A stretch of 64,000 nucleotides of DNA from Megalonaias nervosa (GCA_016617855.1 JAECUM010003728.1:62001-126000); one strand, 5' to 3'. Positions 1 through 11,472 are shown, counted from the first letter of the stretch. Program-made: numbers and translations. The notes: generated by a model not told the origin, from the letters alone.

Positions 1-86
1 TCGTTAGTGATCAGCGACAGATTTATTACCATTGATTCTGTTGGAGGCAAAATGACAGTACAAGTTTAATCTGTAATATGTATATA

Positions 87-475
87 ATGACAAAATATAT
101 TGTAAAAGAAATATATTTGACTGATGGTCAAGTTAAAAAATTAGCAGCTGCTGTTGCAAAGCAGAGGCAGGTATCATTAAAAATCAACCCTGACATTTCC
201 AAGGGTACTTTAACAAAATTAATGTTAACCAAAAAAACAAATAAATAAGTATAACCGCGGCAAACCTTTTGTTTTAAATTTAAATGCCACACAAATAACA
301 GCAATGTCAAAACAGGGTGGTTTCTTTGGTCCGGCATTATCAGTAATAGCCAGAACGTTGTTACCTAAAGTTTTGGGGTGTTAGGTACATTAGGACTAGC
401 AGCAGCGTCTGGAGCAATATCTGGCGCAACGAAAAAAGCAGTTGAGTGCAGTGGTATAAAGAAACTTTCAGTTTA
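87..475 (+). pseudogene. Polinton-type small virion protein, broken
   Basis: An ATG at 87 opens a 53-codon lysine-rich frame that stops at 246-248. Similar coding sense continues in a second frame (QITAMSKQGGFFGPALSVI) to about 382 and in a third (LGTLGLAAASGAISGATKK) to the stop at 473-475. A short basic and polar N-terminus followed by a glycine/alanine-rich hydrophobic segment after a QGGFFG turn is what I recall of small minor virion proteins in Polinton and adintovirus elements. Its place immediately before a pX-like peptide and an adenain-like protease agrees. Two frameshifts make it a relic. The family assignment is from memory of the pattern, and a membrane-active role is inference only. 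Confidence 0.5.
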
Positions 476-498
476 ATTTTATGTGACTGATAAATATA

Positions 499-679
499 TT
501 GCCACGACAAAGAAAAACAACAACGGAAAAAAAGCAAAAAGACACCGCAACGTCGAAGAACAACCAAAGGAGGATTTATTCCAATAGATCCACTTTTAGC
601 TGGACTAGCGGGAAGTCTACTGCCAAATCTGCTGGGAATAGGACGAGGACTAACATTACCGGGAACACAGCCCAGCTAA
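499..679 (+). pseudogene. pX/Mu-like basic-hydrophobic peptide, relic
   Basis: The frame ending with TAA at 677-679 reads a lysine/arginine-rich stretch (KKTPQRRRTTKGGFIP) followed by a hydrophobic proline-glycine segment (LLAGLAGSLLPNLLG). A polybasic run, then KGGF, then a hydrophobic tail is the layout of the adenovirus core peptide precursor pX/Mu, and adintoviruses carry a similar peptide. No ATG follows the upstream stops, and a shift in the A-run near 525-531 probably joined it to the neighbouring frame (PRQRKTTTEKK). Its stop overlaps the first protease codons by one base. It is too short for confident homology, but the composition and position both fit. Confidence 0.45.
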
Positions 680-1120
680 GTAACTTTGATATACTTGATA
701 GGCTAAAACAAGTAAAAAATTTCCACGGAGTTTATTCCAGAGATGAACTTGCTGGGAAAATCACTAGTGATTTTCTGGGTGGTTCCTGTGTGATAAATGT
801 ACAAGATTTCAACGACGGATCTGGTACACATTGGGTAGCGGTTTATAATAACAATTATTTTGACTCGTTTGGACTTCCTCCAAGTGACGCAATAAAAAAA
901 AAAATATATGTCCAGATATAAAATAATTAATTACTCGTCCGATCAACTTCAACCTATTGGAACATTAGCTTGTGGATATTATTGCGTGATGTTTATAAAA
1001 CAGATGTCTAAATCTCCTGACAACGTCAGGAGATCGGAATCCAATTTTTTAAAATTTATTTTACAGTTTGACAAGCATCCTTCTCACGCTAATGATGGGA
1101 TTGCACAAAATTATAAATAA
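679..1120 (+). pseudogene. Adenain-like cysteine protease of Polinton (PRO), frameshifted
   Basis: Two frames together give an Ulp1/adenain (C5-type) fold. The first, to 921, has SNFDILDRLKQ at the N-terminus, the catalytic His in GTHWVAV and the acidic residue in YFDSFGLPP. The second, from about 906 to the stop at 1118-1120, has the catalytic Cys in LACGYYCVMFI. The break falls in an A-run at 893-903, a typical polymerase-slip or decay site. In Polintons this protease is thought to mature capsid proteins, as in adenoviruses. All three catalytic residues are readable, but the frameshift and the lack of an ATG at the start make it inactive as it stands. It sits between the pX-like peptide and the PLA2 gene. 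Confidence 0.75.
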
Positions 1121-1155
1121 TTTTGACAATTTTATCTAACTTACAAATATAACAG

Positions 1156-1775
1156 TGTCAACATATTGTCTCAAATGTAAAACTAAAACAGAAAATATCA
1201 ATGAAACAATAGAAAAAACAAAGAACAACAGAATGATGCTGAAAAGTATTTGCGCAATCTGTGGAAAAAGAAAAAATATGATTTTAAAGAAATTGTCCGG
1301 AGCTGGATGTATTGTCAGGGACGTTATTTGATTTTATGCAAGTGCGATTCTGACAGAGATTTATATATCGAGCAAAATAAAATTGTCACATACTGTCAAC
1401 AATGTAACAACAGAGAAATAATTGGAACAGGTATAGACATACATAAAGTAATTGGCAAATTACCGAAACCAAAAGGCGGTTGGACATTGCCTGGCCATAA
1501 ATATACTGGACATTATAATCCTCTTGATAAACAACTTGATGAAAACGATAATCCGCTGCCAGGACAAGAGTCTTACAATCAAGTTGATGCGATAGCCATG
1601 CGCCACGATATTTGTTATCGTGATATAGAACGTCCTGATAACGTTCGTATAGAAAACTCAAAATCAGACTTTGATAAGGTAGTGTTGGACTAAATTCGTG
1701 ATATGAAACCAAAGGGAATAAGAGAAAGGGTTGACCGAAAGTTGGTGCAGTGTTTTATTGGAACAAAATATAAAT
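1156..1775 (+). pseudogene. Zinc-ribbon plus phospholipase A2-like virion protein, broken
   Basis: The frame from about 1156 reads STYCLKCKTKT and later ICAICGKRK, two CxxC pairs of a zinc ribbon of the kind found at the N-terminus of Polinton proteins. After one or more frameshifts (1290-1430) the main frame gives a phospholipase A2-like domain: a calcium-loop-like GWTLPGHKYTG and the catalytic His-Asp dyad in MRHDICYRD (about 1597-1623). That frame stops at 1693, but a basic C-terminal tail (ERVDRKLVQCFIG) continues in frame after the stop to about 1775. Parvovirus VP1 uses a similar domain to escape endosomes, and a membrane-breaching role here is inference. Element 2 carries the same domain pair at 27886-28392. 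Confidence 0.7.
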
Positions 1776-2108
1776 TCGGGCCTGAAAGCCTCGTCTTGGA
1801 CGATTGTATGATGATCTTGCCTTAGAGCTACACCCCCCCCCCAAAAAAAAGTTTCCGCGACGTAAAGTTGTCGCAAATGCCGTTTACGATATCTGGGAGA
1901 TAGATTTAGTAGATGTGTCAAATCTAGCTGAATTTAACGATAACAGAAGATATCTTTTTAATATCATAGATGTTTTTAGTAAATATGCTTTTAGTGTGCC
2001 AGTTTCAGACAAGACAGGAACGTCAATAACTGATGCGCTAAAACAAATAATAACAATTGCAGAAAGAAAACCAAATAGAATCTGGACTGGTCAGGTTGGA
2101 AATTTGAA
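1776..2108 (+). pseudogene. Polinton retroviral-type integrase, C-terminal half deleted
   Basis: From about 1800 the frame reads LYDDLALELHPPP, then FPRRKVVANAVYDIWEIDLVD, a typical start of the rve catalytic core with the first catalytic Asp in EIDLVD (about 1893-1911). IIDVFSKYAFSVPV follows. The second core motif is damaged: the WTD-type segment reads WTGQVGNLK, without the Asp. The catalytic Glu region and C-terminal domain are absent, because the sequence passes directly into the N-terminal domain of the polymerase gene at about 2110. A C-run and A-run at 1831-1850 may hide another indel. This integrase type (DDDLA-ELH leader) differs from that of element 2. Confidence 0.7.
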
Positions 2109-5100
2109 ATGATAAAGGAAGTTTTAATTCATACAGCAAAATATAACATACTTCGAGGTAGTTCTTATGTTGATCTTCCAAAAAAAATTAAAAACAAAAA
2201 ATGCTGTATAAATGTCAAAAACAACGACGATCAATGTTTTCGTTGGTCAATTTTGTCGGAGAGACATCCACAGAGTGACCACAGTGATAGAATTGAAAAG
2301 TATTTGCCATACAAAGACGAACTAGATTTTAACGGAATAACTTTTCCAGTGGCAGAAAATCAGATACCAAAGTTTGAAAAACAAAACAATATTTCAGTAA
2401 ATGTTTTCGGACTAGATGAGCGAGAAAATGTTTACCCAAGATATATTTCAGAGACTGCTGCACAAAAGACAATAAATTTATTATTTTATAAAGAACATTA
2501 CGTTTGGATAAAAAAAACTTTAACGGTTTAGTTGGCAGACAGTATAATAAAAATAAAAAATAAAAATATTTCTGTTACAGATGTTTGCAGGGTTTTTCTA
2601 AGAATGAGAAACTACAGGAACATATTAAATACTGCATCAACGTTCAGAGAATAACTATGCGCGGCGAAAAAGAAAAAGTCTTACAATTTAAAAATTATGG
2701 TCATAAGCTAAATATATCTTTCGTTATTTATGCGGATTTCGAGTGTTTACTCGTTCCAGTAGCTGACGCTGAAAATAATCTTAATAAATCAAGTACAAGA
2801 AAAATACAGCAACATGTTCCTTGCAGAGTAACTTATAAAGTAGTTTGTTGCGTCGACGATAAGTTTTCATGTCCAATAAAGTTATATAGATGTAAAGATA
2901 GTGAATCTGAATGTCCGGCGGTATGGTTATTAAAAAATCTGATAGATGATGTTAATAAAATTTCTAACAAATTATTTAAGACAGCTCCAATGAAAAAAAC
3001 GTCTAAACAACAACTTGAATTTAACGAAGCGGTTGATTGTCATATTTGCGAGAAGTTATTGGTAGACTCCAACGGAGTCCGTGATAAAGTGCGCCATCAC
3101 TGTCATTTAACTGGCCAGTATCGTGGGGCAGCTCATAACAATTGTAATTTAAAATTTCATGCACCAAAGTTTATTCCTGTCGTTTTACATAGCTTTCGCG
3201 GCTATGATAGTCATCTCATTGTAGAAGCTTTTGGCAACGAGGAAATTAAATCTAAACTAAAACTTAATGATAAGATAAAATGTATTCCAAATAATTTTGA
3301 AAAGTACATGTCAGTTACTCTTAGAAAATTACGTTTTATTGACAGTCTGCAATTTATGGGAGCATCATTAGATGAGCTTGTAAAAGATTGTAGCACTTTT
3401 AATAATCTGCGAAGTTGCTTTGGTGAAAACTACGTTGATCTGACAGAAAAAAGGTATCTTTCCGTATGAGTATCTCAACGACTGGAGCAGATTTGATGAA
3501 ACTTCTCTGCCCGACAAAGATAAATTTTACTCGCAGCTAAAAGGTGAAGATATTACAGACGACGAGTACAAATATGCACAAAATATTTGGAATAAATTTA
3601 GCTGTAAAACATTTGGTTATTATCACGATATATATATTTGAAAACAGATGTTTTATTACTAGCAAATGTTTTTGAAAGTTTTCGTCGAGTAAGCTACAGC
3701 AATTATGGACTAGATCCTTGTTGGTATTATTCTGCTCCCGGCTGTCGTAGGACGCTCTACTAAAAACAAGCAAAATAGAATTAGATCTCTTAACACACGT
3801 CGATATGTTTAATTTTATTGAAAAAGGTATTCGCGACGGAATTAGTGTTATAACAAAACAATATGCAGCAGCTAATAATAAATATCTAAAACATTATGAT
3901 AAAAATCTTGCGTCAATTTGTACGGGTATGCAATGTCAGAGCCAATGCCGTGCGGTGGATTTCATTGGATATCTCCAGATCAATTTCTTAAAGAAACTGA
4001 AAAAGATTTTTCCGATGTCAGTTATTTTGTTGAAGTTGATCTAGATTATCCTAGTTTGTTGCATGATCTACACAGCGACTACCCATTTTGTGCAGAGTTG
4101 ATGATGATAGATTACAGTTTACTATCACCCGAGCAACCAGCAAGTTAGTTCCAAATTTGTTAAATAAAAAAAATTACGTGATACATTACAAAATTTTAAA
4201 ACCAGTGGTAGATGCTGGACTAATTCTGAAAAAAGTCCATCGTGTGCTAAACTTTAATCAGTCGAGGTGGATGTCAAATTATATTGACTTAAATATCAAA
4301 CGTCGTGCTGTGGCTAAGACTGACTTTGAGAAAAAGTTTTTTAAGTTAATGAATAACTCCGTTTTTGGAAGGACAATGGAGAACATTAGAAAGCGAGTTT
4401 CGATAGAAATTGTTAATGATATAAATCGCAGAAATAAATTAGTTAACGATGATGGTTTTGTTAGCATGAAAATATTTAATGAAAATCTTGTTGCAATACA
4501 ACGACGAAATACAAATTTAAAGTTAAATAAACCGATTTATGTTGGTGCGGCTATATATATCAAAGTGGCTGATGTATGATTTTCACTATAATTTTACTAA
4601 AAAGCAGTGGCCAGATTCGGAGTTGTTATTTACTGATACAGATTCGCTAGTTTATAATATAAAATGTGAAGATGTCTATGAAGATATTTGCAATAATAAA
4701 AATTTATTTGATTTAGCAGATTATCCGACTAGTAGTTGATTTCAAGATAATTCGAATAAGAAAGTTATTGGTAAAATGAAAGATGAGTTTATGTTTGTGC
4801 CGGTGAAAGAATTTGTTGGACTAAAAAGTAAGATGTATGCTGTCATATTTGATGACAATAAACTTACAAAAAAGCAAAAGGTATTCCTCGATGATATGTG
4901 AAAAAGATGATGAATTTTGACGATTTTAAAGCAGCACTAAATAATAATGTCAGTTTTATTAAGACAAATGTCATTAGAACTAATCTTCATAAGCTTGAAC
5001 CGTATACGATTATTAAACGTGGACTTAGCAATTTTGATGATAAAAGATATTGTAAAGACGGAATTAATACTTTAGCACTTGGGCATTATGGAAGGGAAAT

Positions 5101-5122
5101 AATACCGTTCCAGCTTGTTTAA
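2109..5122 (+). pseudogene. Protein-primed family B DNA polymerase of Polinton (POLB), multiply broken
   Basis: The order of parts is: an N-terminal domain (KYNILRGSSYVDLPKKI, 2130-2195); a C2H2-like motif (YFCYRCLQGF, about 2572-2600, just after an in-frame stop); an exonuclease motif YADFECLL (about 2728); an endonuclease VII-like Cys/His cluster (CHICEKLL, then HHCHLTGQYRGAAHNNCNL, 3037-3150); exonuclease motifs HSFRGYDSHLI and FIDSLQFMGA; polymerase motif B region KLMNNSVFGRTMENI (about 4345); and motif C TDTDSLVY (about 4632). The C-terminus is present, ending near LALGHYG. Motif A (usually LDxNNLYG) is damaged around 3920-3945. At least six frame changes or stops occur (for example near 3460, 3640, 3915, 4145, 4580, 4738 and 4900). 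It is the replicative enzyme of the element and is dead here. Confidence 0.85.
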
Positions 5123-5129
5123 TAATCAT

Positions 5130-5580
5130 ATCTGGATTGTCGAATATAGATTGGTACGAATGCACTGTATTGATTTCAGACTGTCTGTAATAAAGCGCTG
5201 CTGTTGATTTCCAGGTTTATTAGTGAGTTCGTTTTGTCTGTTAAGTGATTTCCAGGTGTATTAGTCTGTCTGTCTGTTTCTAAAGCCGCACTGAAACGGA
5301 ATTCCCTGAATCTTTACAGGCTTGGTAAAAACCCACCTATTGATTTTCAGACTGCAGAGTCTCCTGCCTATAGTATACACAGCCGCACAGTCGTTGTATT
5401 AAAGCTTTCGTTTTTCTGTATAAATAGACGGTAATATATTTTAGATTTCGTTTTTCTGTACAAATGTAGGATTTCAGATTAACGTTTTTGAGAATCAGAA
5501 AAATGAAATGCTATTCAAAATCAGAAAAAATAAAACGCTATTCACAATCAGGTAACTGGTAAGTATATAGTAATTTCTCA
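5130..5580. repeat. Tandemly repetitive segment at the right end of element 1
   Basis: After the polymerase end there are several short imperfect tandem duplications: TGATTTCCAGG followed by T(T/G)TATTAG at about 5204-5262, a TTTCGTTTTTCTGTA pair at 5407-5460, and a TCAGAAAAA...GCTATTCA pair at 5495-5545. Polinton terminal inverted repeats often carry such sub-repeats, so this may be the terminal region. The partner terminus lies outside the window, so the inverted repeat cannot be confirmed. Confidence 0.35.
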
Positions 5581-5599
5581 AACATATATATGTAATCGG

Positions 5600-5880
5600 A
5601 TTTCATAGCTCAGTGCAGGAATGTTGAATTCTCGTACTGAAGGTCTGTGGTTCGATTCTCATCACTGGCATATGTCGGTGGGTATGGTTCTGGATTACCA
5701 ATCTTTGGTAGAGGGGTGGGGGTCTCTGATCTAGAATCCGCATTTAGTTTAGGATCAGCCTGTTATTATACTGAAAAAAAAAATAAAAAATTTATCACCA
5801 AAAAAAATTAATCCAACAGGTCCTTAGAGTTCTGGTCCAGAATCCGCATTTGGTTTAGGATCAGCCTATTAGTTTACTAC
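5600..5880 (+). repeat. SINE-like repeat with tRNA-type A and B boxes
   Basis: TAGCTCAGTG (about 5607) resembles an RNA polymerase III A box, and GGTTCGATTC (about 5650) is a good B box. The body follows, including a pair of direct repeats around 5730-5765 and 5835-5873 sharing GAATCCGCATTT and GGATCAGCCT. It fits a tRNA-derived SINE with a duplicated 3' body. Cloverleaf pairing is too degraded for a functional tRNA. Confidence 0.45.
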
Positions 5881-8800
5881 TAATGGAAAGTGTTGCATAC
5901 AATGAGACAAAATCCTTCTTTTCCTCACATCAAATAGGTTAAATGAACGGTGAAATAATTTATATAATTATTACTGCCATGTTGAAGAAATGATCTATGT
6001 AAAAATTGTTTCTTGTATATTCTATGCCAGGCTAATGAGGTTTCCATCTTATCAGCATGTTGATTGATTGTCAACAAAAATGAATGGTCACAGGAATTAA
6101 TAATATGCTAGCAGAATCAAAATATACTTTTTTAAAATTACATTATTTCTGGATGCAGAAAATATATGTGGTACTTAATTTAGATACTTTTGTCTTTATA
6201 TGCAGACCGTAACTATTATCGGAAAATATTCTAGAAGTATGTCTCTAACATTTTTCAAACTGTAATGGCTGCAACCGTTACTAAATCGACTGGCAATCAC
6301 GAAGGCAGGGTTATAGGTCTTTAAATACAAGTTTCTAACAACGATTTATATATCCAACTGACCTAAGCTTTTGTAGATTTTTTTAAAATCAGATTTATGG
6401 CTACATGAAGGGATGACTTACAGACCACACCCACCCCTACCTCACCCCCACAAAGAAAAATACTGAGCACACGCTCAAATCAGTGGCTCACAAAATACTA
6501 TCAGAACTGCTTGTATGGGATCCTTTACTAAATTGCAGAACTTATTATGAAAGTACATTTTGAGGAAATTCAAGATGCATAAATGCAAGCATATGTATTA
6601 CCATTCTTACTACATGTTTATGCCCTGTCACTTGGATTTCGGTGTTGGAGAGACCCTTCTTAAGACCCTGTATGACACAATGTGTTTCTTCTATCGCTAG
6701 CCGAACATTGTATCAAAATTGTTACACGCGGAAAATTGCAAAGCAACTGTTGTGTGACAGTCCATTTAGCCTGCGGAAATTAAACTTTTTCGTCGACTTG
6801 GCTTAATGGCTCTGAAGCTCTTAGTTTCCAACCAAAACCTTCAGTTGCTTTTATTTCTCGTATCTAGCATTTTACAGCCTGTAAAATGGTAATTCTCTGA
6901 TACATGTGCAATTGCCTTTGGCAAGAATATGCTTTACTATGCTATATTGACATTAGAGAGCACTGTTCACGGTCTGAACCATTCTATATACGAAAAGATA
7001 CGAACATTTCTGCTAAATAATTGTTGCAATGGTCAAAACGGTATTTGCACTTAATGCGTCTCTCACATTTGTCGTTGACATTGCCAAAATTACGTTCATT
7101 CGCGTACTTGTTCAAAAGTTTCGTTTCTGACTCAGTGAACTCGTCCACATCGTTAACATTATCACCTACACTTTCAAATGGACGAAACAGTTTGTTTAGT
7201 TCATTCACAAATCTAATCGACTAAAACCTATCGCGCCTACTACATGAGTGTGGACGGTTTGTTTACAAAGTAGTTCCTTATACAGCATATTGTTTTAGGC
7301 ACACGAGTTGCTTACGTGGGTGCAGTATCAAGGTGTTCAATATTGTAAAATACTGCACGATTCTGACAATGTAAAGTTAACGGAGAATAAGAAATAGCAT
7401 ATAATAATTTGGGTTTATTCTGAACTTTGATTTTAAATATTTTCCATGTTATTTGTTTAACAAGATTGTGTATCCAGTGACTTTTCAGTTTCGTTATTTT
7501 CGTAAACATCCATAAACATTATCCTTAAGTTTGGAAACAATTACAACAGTACAATATTTCCTTGCCGATGTCTTCTTCATCTGAGTAAAATATTTGTAAG
7601 TTTTACCAATAAAGCCTTCCAACAAACACATTGTTTTTGTTTCCTTTCGTATATTGTCCATACAGTATTCATCATAGCTATTGAACTGTGATCTTAAAAT
7701 TCTTTTATTTATTGCTTTTCGTAAGTTACTGTGTGCAGTTTTTCTTATTTACAGATTTTCAACGAAATGTGAGATGTATAGTAATAGGTCCAAGAATCAA
7801 TGCAACATGGTTTGACACACACGCACACAGTTACGAGGAACGAATGCTTGCCAAGAGTAGGTCAACTCAAGGGGGATTAACTCTGCAAAAACCTGACTAA
7901 CTATACATAATTGACTCACTCACATAGCAGTAGCATATCTAAATTAGATAGCTCTTATTTGTGTATATCATAATTTCGTATAGGGATAAAAATACATACC
8001 TTTAGGATATTGTAAGCTCAACAGCATGTGATGGTCATCCTAAAAAAGTAGCAGTCAGAATTTGCTTGCATATAAATTGAATGGAAAGACGAAGAAAATG
8101 GAGGTATTTTAAAAATATTGTTTCTCTTCTGATTTAAATTTACCTTTATAATGATTAGTACTACATCATGGTTTACATTCTGTATGCACACACCACTTTA
8201 GTTGTTGCTTTGGTACCAAAGATAATGAATTAAAAACATTTTATGAAGCATTGCCTGGTGACAATGGGAGTTAGTAGTGAGTTATCGTTACTACCTAGGT
8301 GTTGCCACCACTACCGGTCCATCATACGCATTACCTCTGTATTTACTTTCGATCGATAAAATAAGAAAACACTTCTTAGATTGAATTGTAGGTTAGAATT
8401 TCTTTAATTATGCCAAGGACGTGTTGTGGTGTGCATGGGTAGCATTACATGACAGAAAAATAGGCAGTAAAGGTACATATTAAATAAAATCATAGGTCTA
8501 GTACAAACTTTGAAAACTTTTAAAAATCCGTTAACTAATACGGAGTCTAAATTGCTACCAAAATAACTTTCATTTGCTTTATGTTGTGTAATGTTAGAAT
8601 TGGTATTGTTTAAATCCGAGCATAAATGCTATGTATCCAATATATCTGTATATTATATACAGTTATATATCACGGTTTTGAAAAGGATGCGCTGGAATTA
8701 AATACGATGAAAACATTCATTCAGAATATATTGCGTACGGATTTTAAAATATTTTCCAGGAAGCTGAATTGAAATATGACTCAAACGCCATTTCAACTTT

Positions 8801-9235
8801 TTGACCATTTAAGTTATGGGCGTTTCATTCCTATAAATGTCAATGTACTTGATATTCTTGACTTGAAGGTTATTGGTAGCACACACAAAAAATATTTCTT
8901 GCACCAGTGCAAATAAATTCTCCTTGAATTTAAAAAAAAAAAAGATGGTAATGGGTTTCGTCAAAGGATTACTCTCACTCTGAGGGAAATGTCGATCTAC
9001 TGTTAAGTTTTAAATATGGCTCAGACAGCGGTCAAATTATTTAATCCATAGTCGAATATGGACATTTGATTTCTACACTGGGAGTTTTATTTACAAAACC
9101 ACCTGGTGAAGCAGCCAGAAATGGAAAATTTTTGGAAACTACAAGTCAGCAGTCCCATGTAACTCTGTACAAAGACCGTCTCGTGTTTGCACACATGTTC
9201 AATTATTGCCGACTTGACAATTGTGACAACAATGA
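5881..9235. other. No gene seen; AT-rich intergenic DNA
   Basis: Only short open frames without recognisable domains occur. A GGGGGATTAACTCTGC sequence near 7871 resembles the molluscan-type motif also seen near 31.1 kb, which suggests an old dispersed-repeat fragment. Nothing else can be supported. Confidence 0.5.
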
Positions 9236-10145
9236 ATTGTTACATGTCTTAGGCTCGTACAAAGTAACAAAGAAAAGAGTGAAGCCAACAAGCTTTGTAA
9301 ATTTAACAAAACAATTTATATCCCCAGAAAACAAGGTAAAATATGAAAAAGGACTTACGGTTTGTGAATCTAATCCCATAATTAATCATAGAATTTACAA
9401 ATATAAGTCCTATCACTAAAAAAGTTCTAAATGAATCAAAGTTCGAATCCCAATGAAGTTTTAAGATGGAAGGCGATGACGTCTTCTATACCCTGTTCCG
9501 GCTTTAGAACTCCGAATAGTTTCCAATAAATGTCTTTGTCCAAGACTTTTGATGAAGAAGAGCATTTGTATGTTTTCCAGAGAAATTAATTGCTAATTCC
9601 GAAAACTAGAAAAAAAACTTAACTCAAACTGGTCACAACACAAAATACCTTTGAGCTCCGAAGGTATCAGTTTACGACTAACTAAATCCACTACAAAATA
9701 TCTGTTTTAACACTTAACTGAAACACAGTTTAGACCCCGTGATGGGTCACGTGATCACTTAGTTCGAACGGCGCAGTAATAGCACACAGCCGATAGTCAC
9801 GTACGCCATGAAAGAACTTAATTCTACTGAACAAATCTATAAGATTGAATAAAAATAAAAAAAGAGTTGTTACAATAGAGCTGTCACGCAAGCAAAGTAT
9901 AACCTTGATTACGACCAATGATATTCAATCTAAGAGAGAAAATAAAAGTTGTTTACCACGTTCTGCATCAAGGTCAGGAACTAGGTCAGCTAAAAATACA
10001 ATGTAGCAACACTGCTTCGTTTTAATCAGGCTAAAAAGACCTGAACTGAATTTTCTGGAAAAATATCAATTCCAGTGAATTAAGTTATCATTAGGATAGC
10101 ATGTAATGAAGTAAAAATAAGATAAAAAATTTAAAACTAAGACAC
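9236..10145 (+). repeat. Dispersed 0.9-kb repeat, copy 1
   Basis: This segment aligns by eye, in the same order and orientation, with 37120-38010. Shared blocks include AGAAAAGAGTGAAG near the start, GAGTTCGAATCC-like or AAGTTCGAATCC, AATGTCTTTGTCCAAGA, ACTGGTCACAACA, and a final AAATTTAAAACTAA. A B-box-like GTTCGAATCC lies inside. Open frames in it (for example 9066-9419) are not conserved in the other copy, so it is treated as a non-coding interspersed repeat of unknown class. Confidence 0.6.
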
Positions 10146-11152
10146 AAGTAATTAAATTACATATACGTAACAGAATCATTTGGCTAACTTGACGTTGTCG
10201 ACTTTGTCTGTTGCCATGCATATTCGCCAGAATTCTTCATAAGTAGTAAAAGAATACATATTAAAAGATTGATATGTGTAGACAAAACATTTAAAATTTT
10301 GAAAATAAACGCAGTAAAGCTTTGTGATTGCTGTATTGATTTTTATTTCATTGTGAGTGTAATATGTACATCAGTGTACAAATTTAAAAATAAAAAGGAG
10401 CGCAATGGGAAATAAATTCACTTACATGTAAACTATTCAACCAGCAAAACTTTAAATTCCTACCAATGTAAGCATGACACAAACGCACGTTCAATGAGTA
10501 AAAATATGTTTTAAATCTTGAATATTTCACTTTATAAAGGTGAAATTACGCTTTCTTCACAAATTAGTCAATTTGCCCTGGTCTAATGATTAGTGATCTC
10601 GACCACAGAACCACATTAGGATCCTAACATAATTTTACATGCGACCCATTTCTGAAGAATTTCAGCTTTTGCTTCATTTAATGGCATCGTGCAGCATGTG
10701 CTGTAAGATGCACATCAACACTCAAACCTTTCAACCTGCTCATTCTTTCGTCCCGGAATTCTAGCATTTATTTTCTTTAGTTCTTTTCATATCATAGGAT
10801 TCGTTATTAAACCAAACTTTAATTCCATGATCAATACTTAACCATATTTTGGAACGTACTTTTATATCAGTGTGTATATCAGCTGCTAGACTGGTAGAGG
10901 TGGCGCCCCCTATAAATTTGTAAGGGCAGATAACTGACCACTAGTACTTATAGTTAGCAGCATTACGACCGAGATGGGGTACATACACAAAATTACATAT
11001 GTGGCTTGTTTCAAGGTGGTGGAAAGAGCCACTTTGATATGGTATGGGAATACATCAAGGACATCTGGCAAGATGTATTCATAAGCCATATTAAACTTGT
11101 TCTTTCGAAAGACTTGAAAAAACCCCACAAATGCATGTTTCCATTTTTTATA
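10146..11152. other. No gene seen
   Basis: AT-rich sequence without domains, long open frames or clear repeats, up to the SINE that begins at 11153. Confidence 0.5.
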
Positions 11153-11472
11153 CCGCTCCGGTGGCCTAGTGGTTAAAGCATCCGTCACGGATGGAGACGG
11201 TTGCGAGTTCGAACCCAGGCCAAGTCATACCAAATACATATAAAAATGGTACTACCAGCTGTCTCGCTTGGCGTTCAGAATTAAGAGGTTAGTGTTAGGA
11301 CTGGTCGAAATGGTGTCAGGATAATGTGACTGGGTCGGATATAATGCTACATGTCTGCGGCATGATGTCCCAGTGCTAGACATCTCTAAAAACTGCCACA
11401 CTGAAGACATCGTAGCAATATGACTGCAAAATTGTTAAAGCTACGTTAAAAATCAAATCATACACAGACTTT
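11153..11472 (+). repeat. Full-length tRNA-derived SINE (family A)
   Basis: The head at 11153-11228 has an A box (GTGGCCTAGTGGTTAAAGC) and a B box (GAGTTCGAACCC), with tRNA-like spacing. The body contains GGCATGATGTCCCAGTGCTAGA and GCAAAATTGTTAAAGCTACG and ends in a short ACACA-type tail. The same body appears in reverse orientation, without the head, at 24760, 38090 and in part at 13105. RNA polymerase III transcription and LINE-dependent mobility follow from what is known of SINEs. The parent tRNA is not identified. Confidence 0.8.

Noticed and set aside
9066..9419. 117-codon frame on the + strand
   Set aside because: Its 3' part lies in the dispersed repeat also found at 37.1 kb, where the frame is not kept.
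10910..11188. 92-codon - strand frame
   Set aside because: It overlaps the SINE head and has no domain, so it is likely chance.
11153..11228. Possible functional tRNA gene
   Set aside because: The A and B boxes are good, but the sequence continues into a repeated SINE body and the acceptor stem is not convincing. Similar heads at 5600, 31689 and 45600 are treated the same way.
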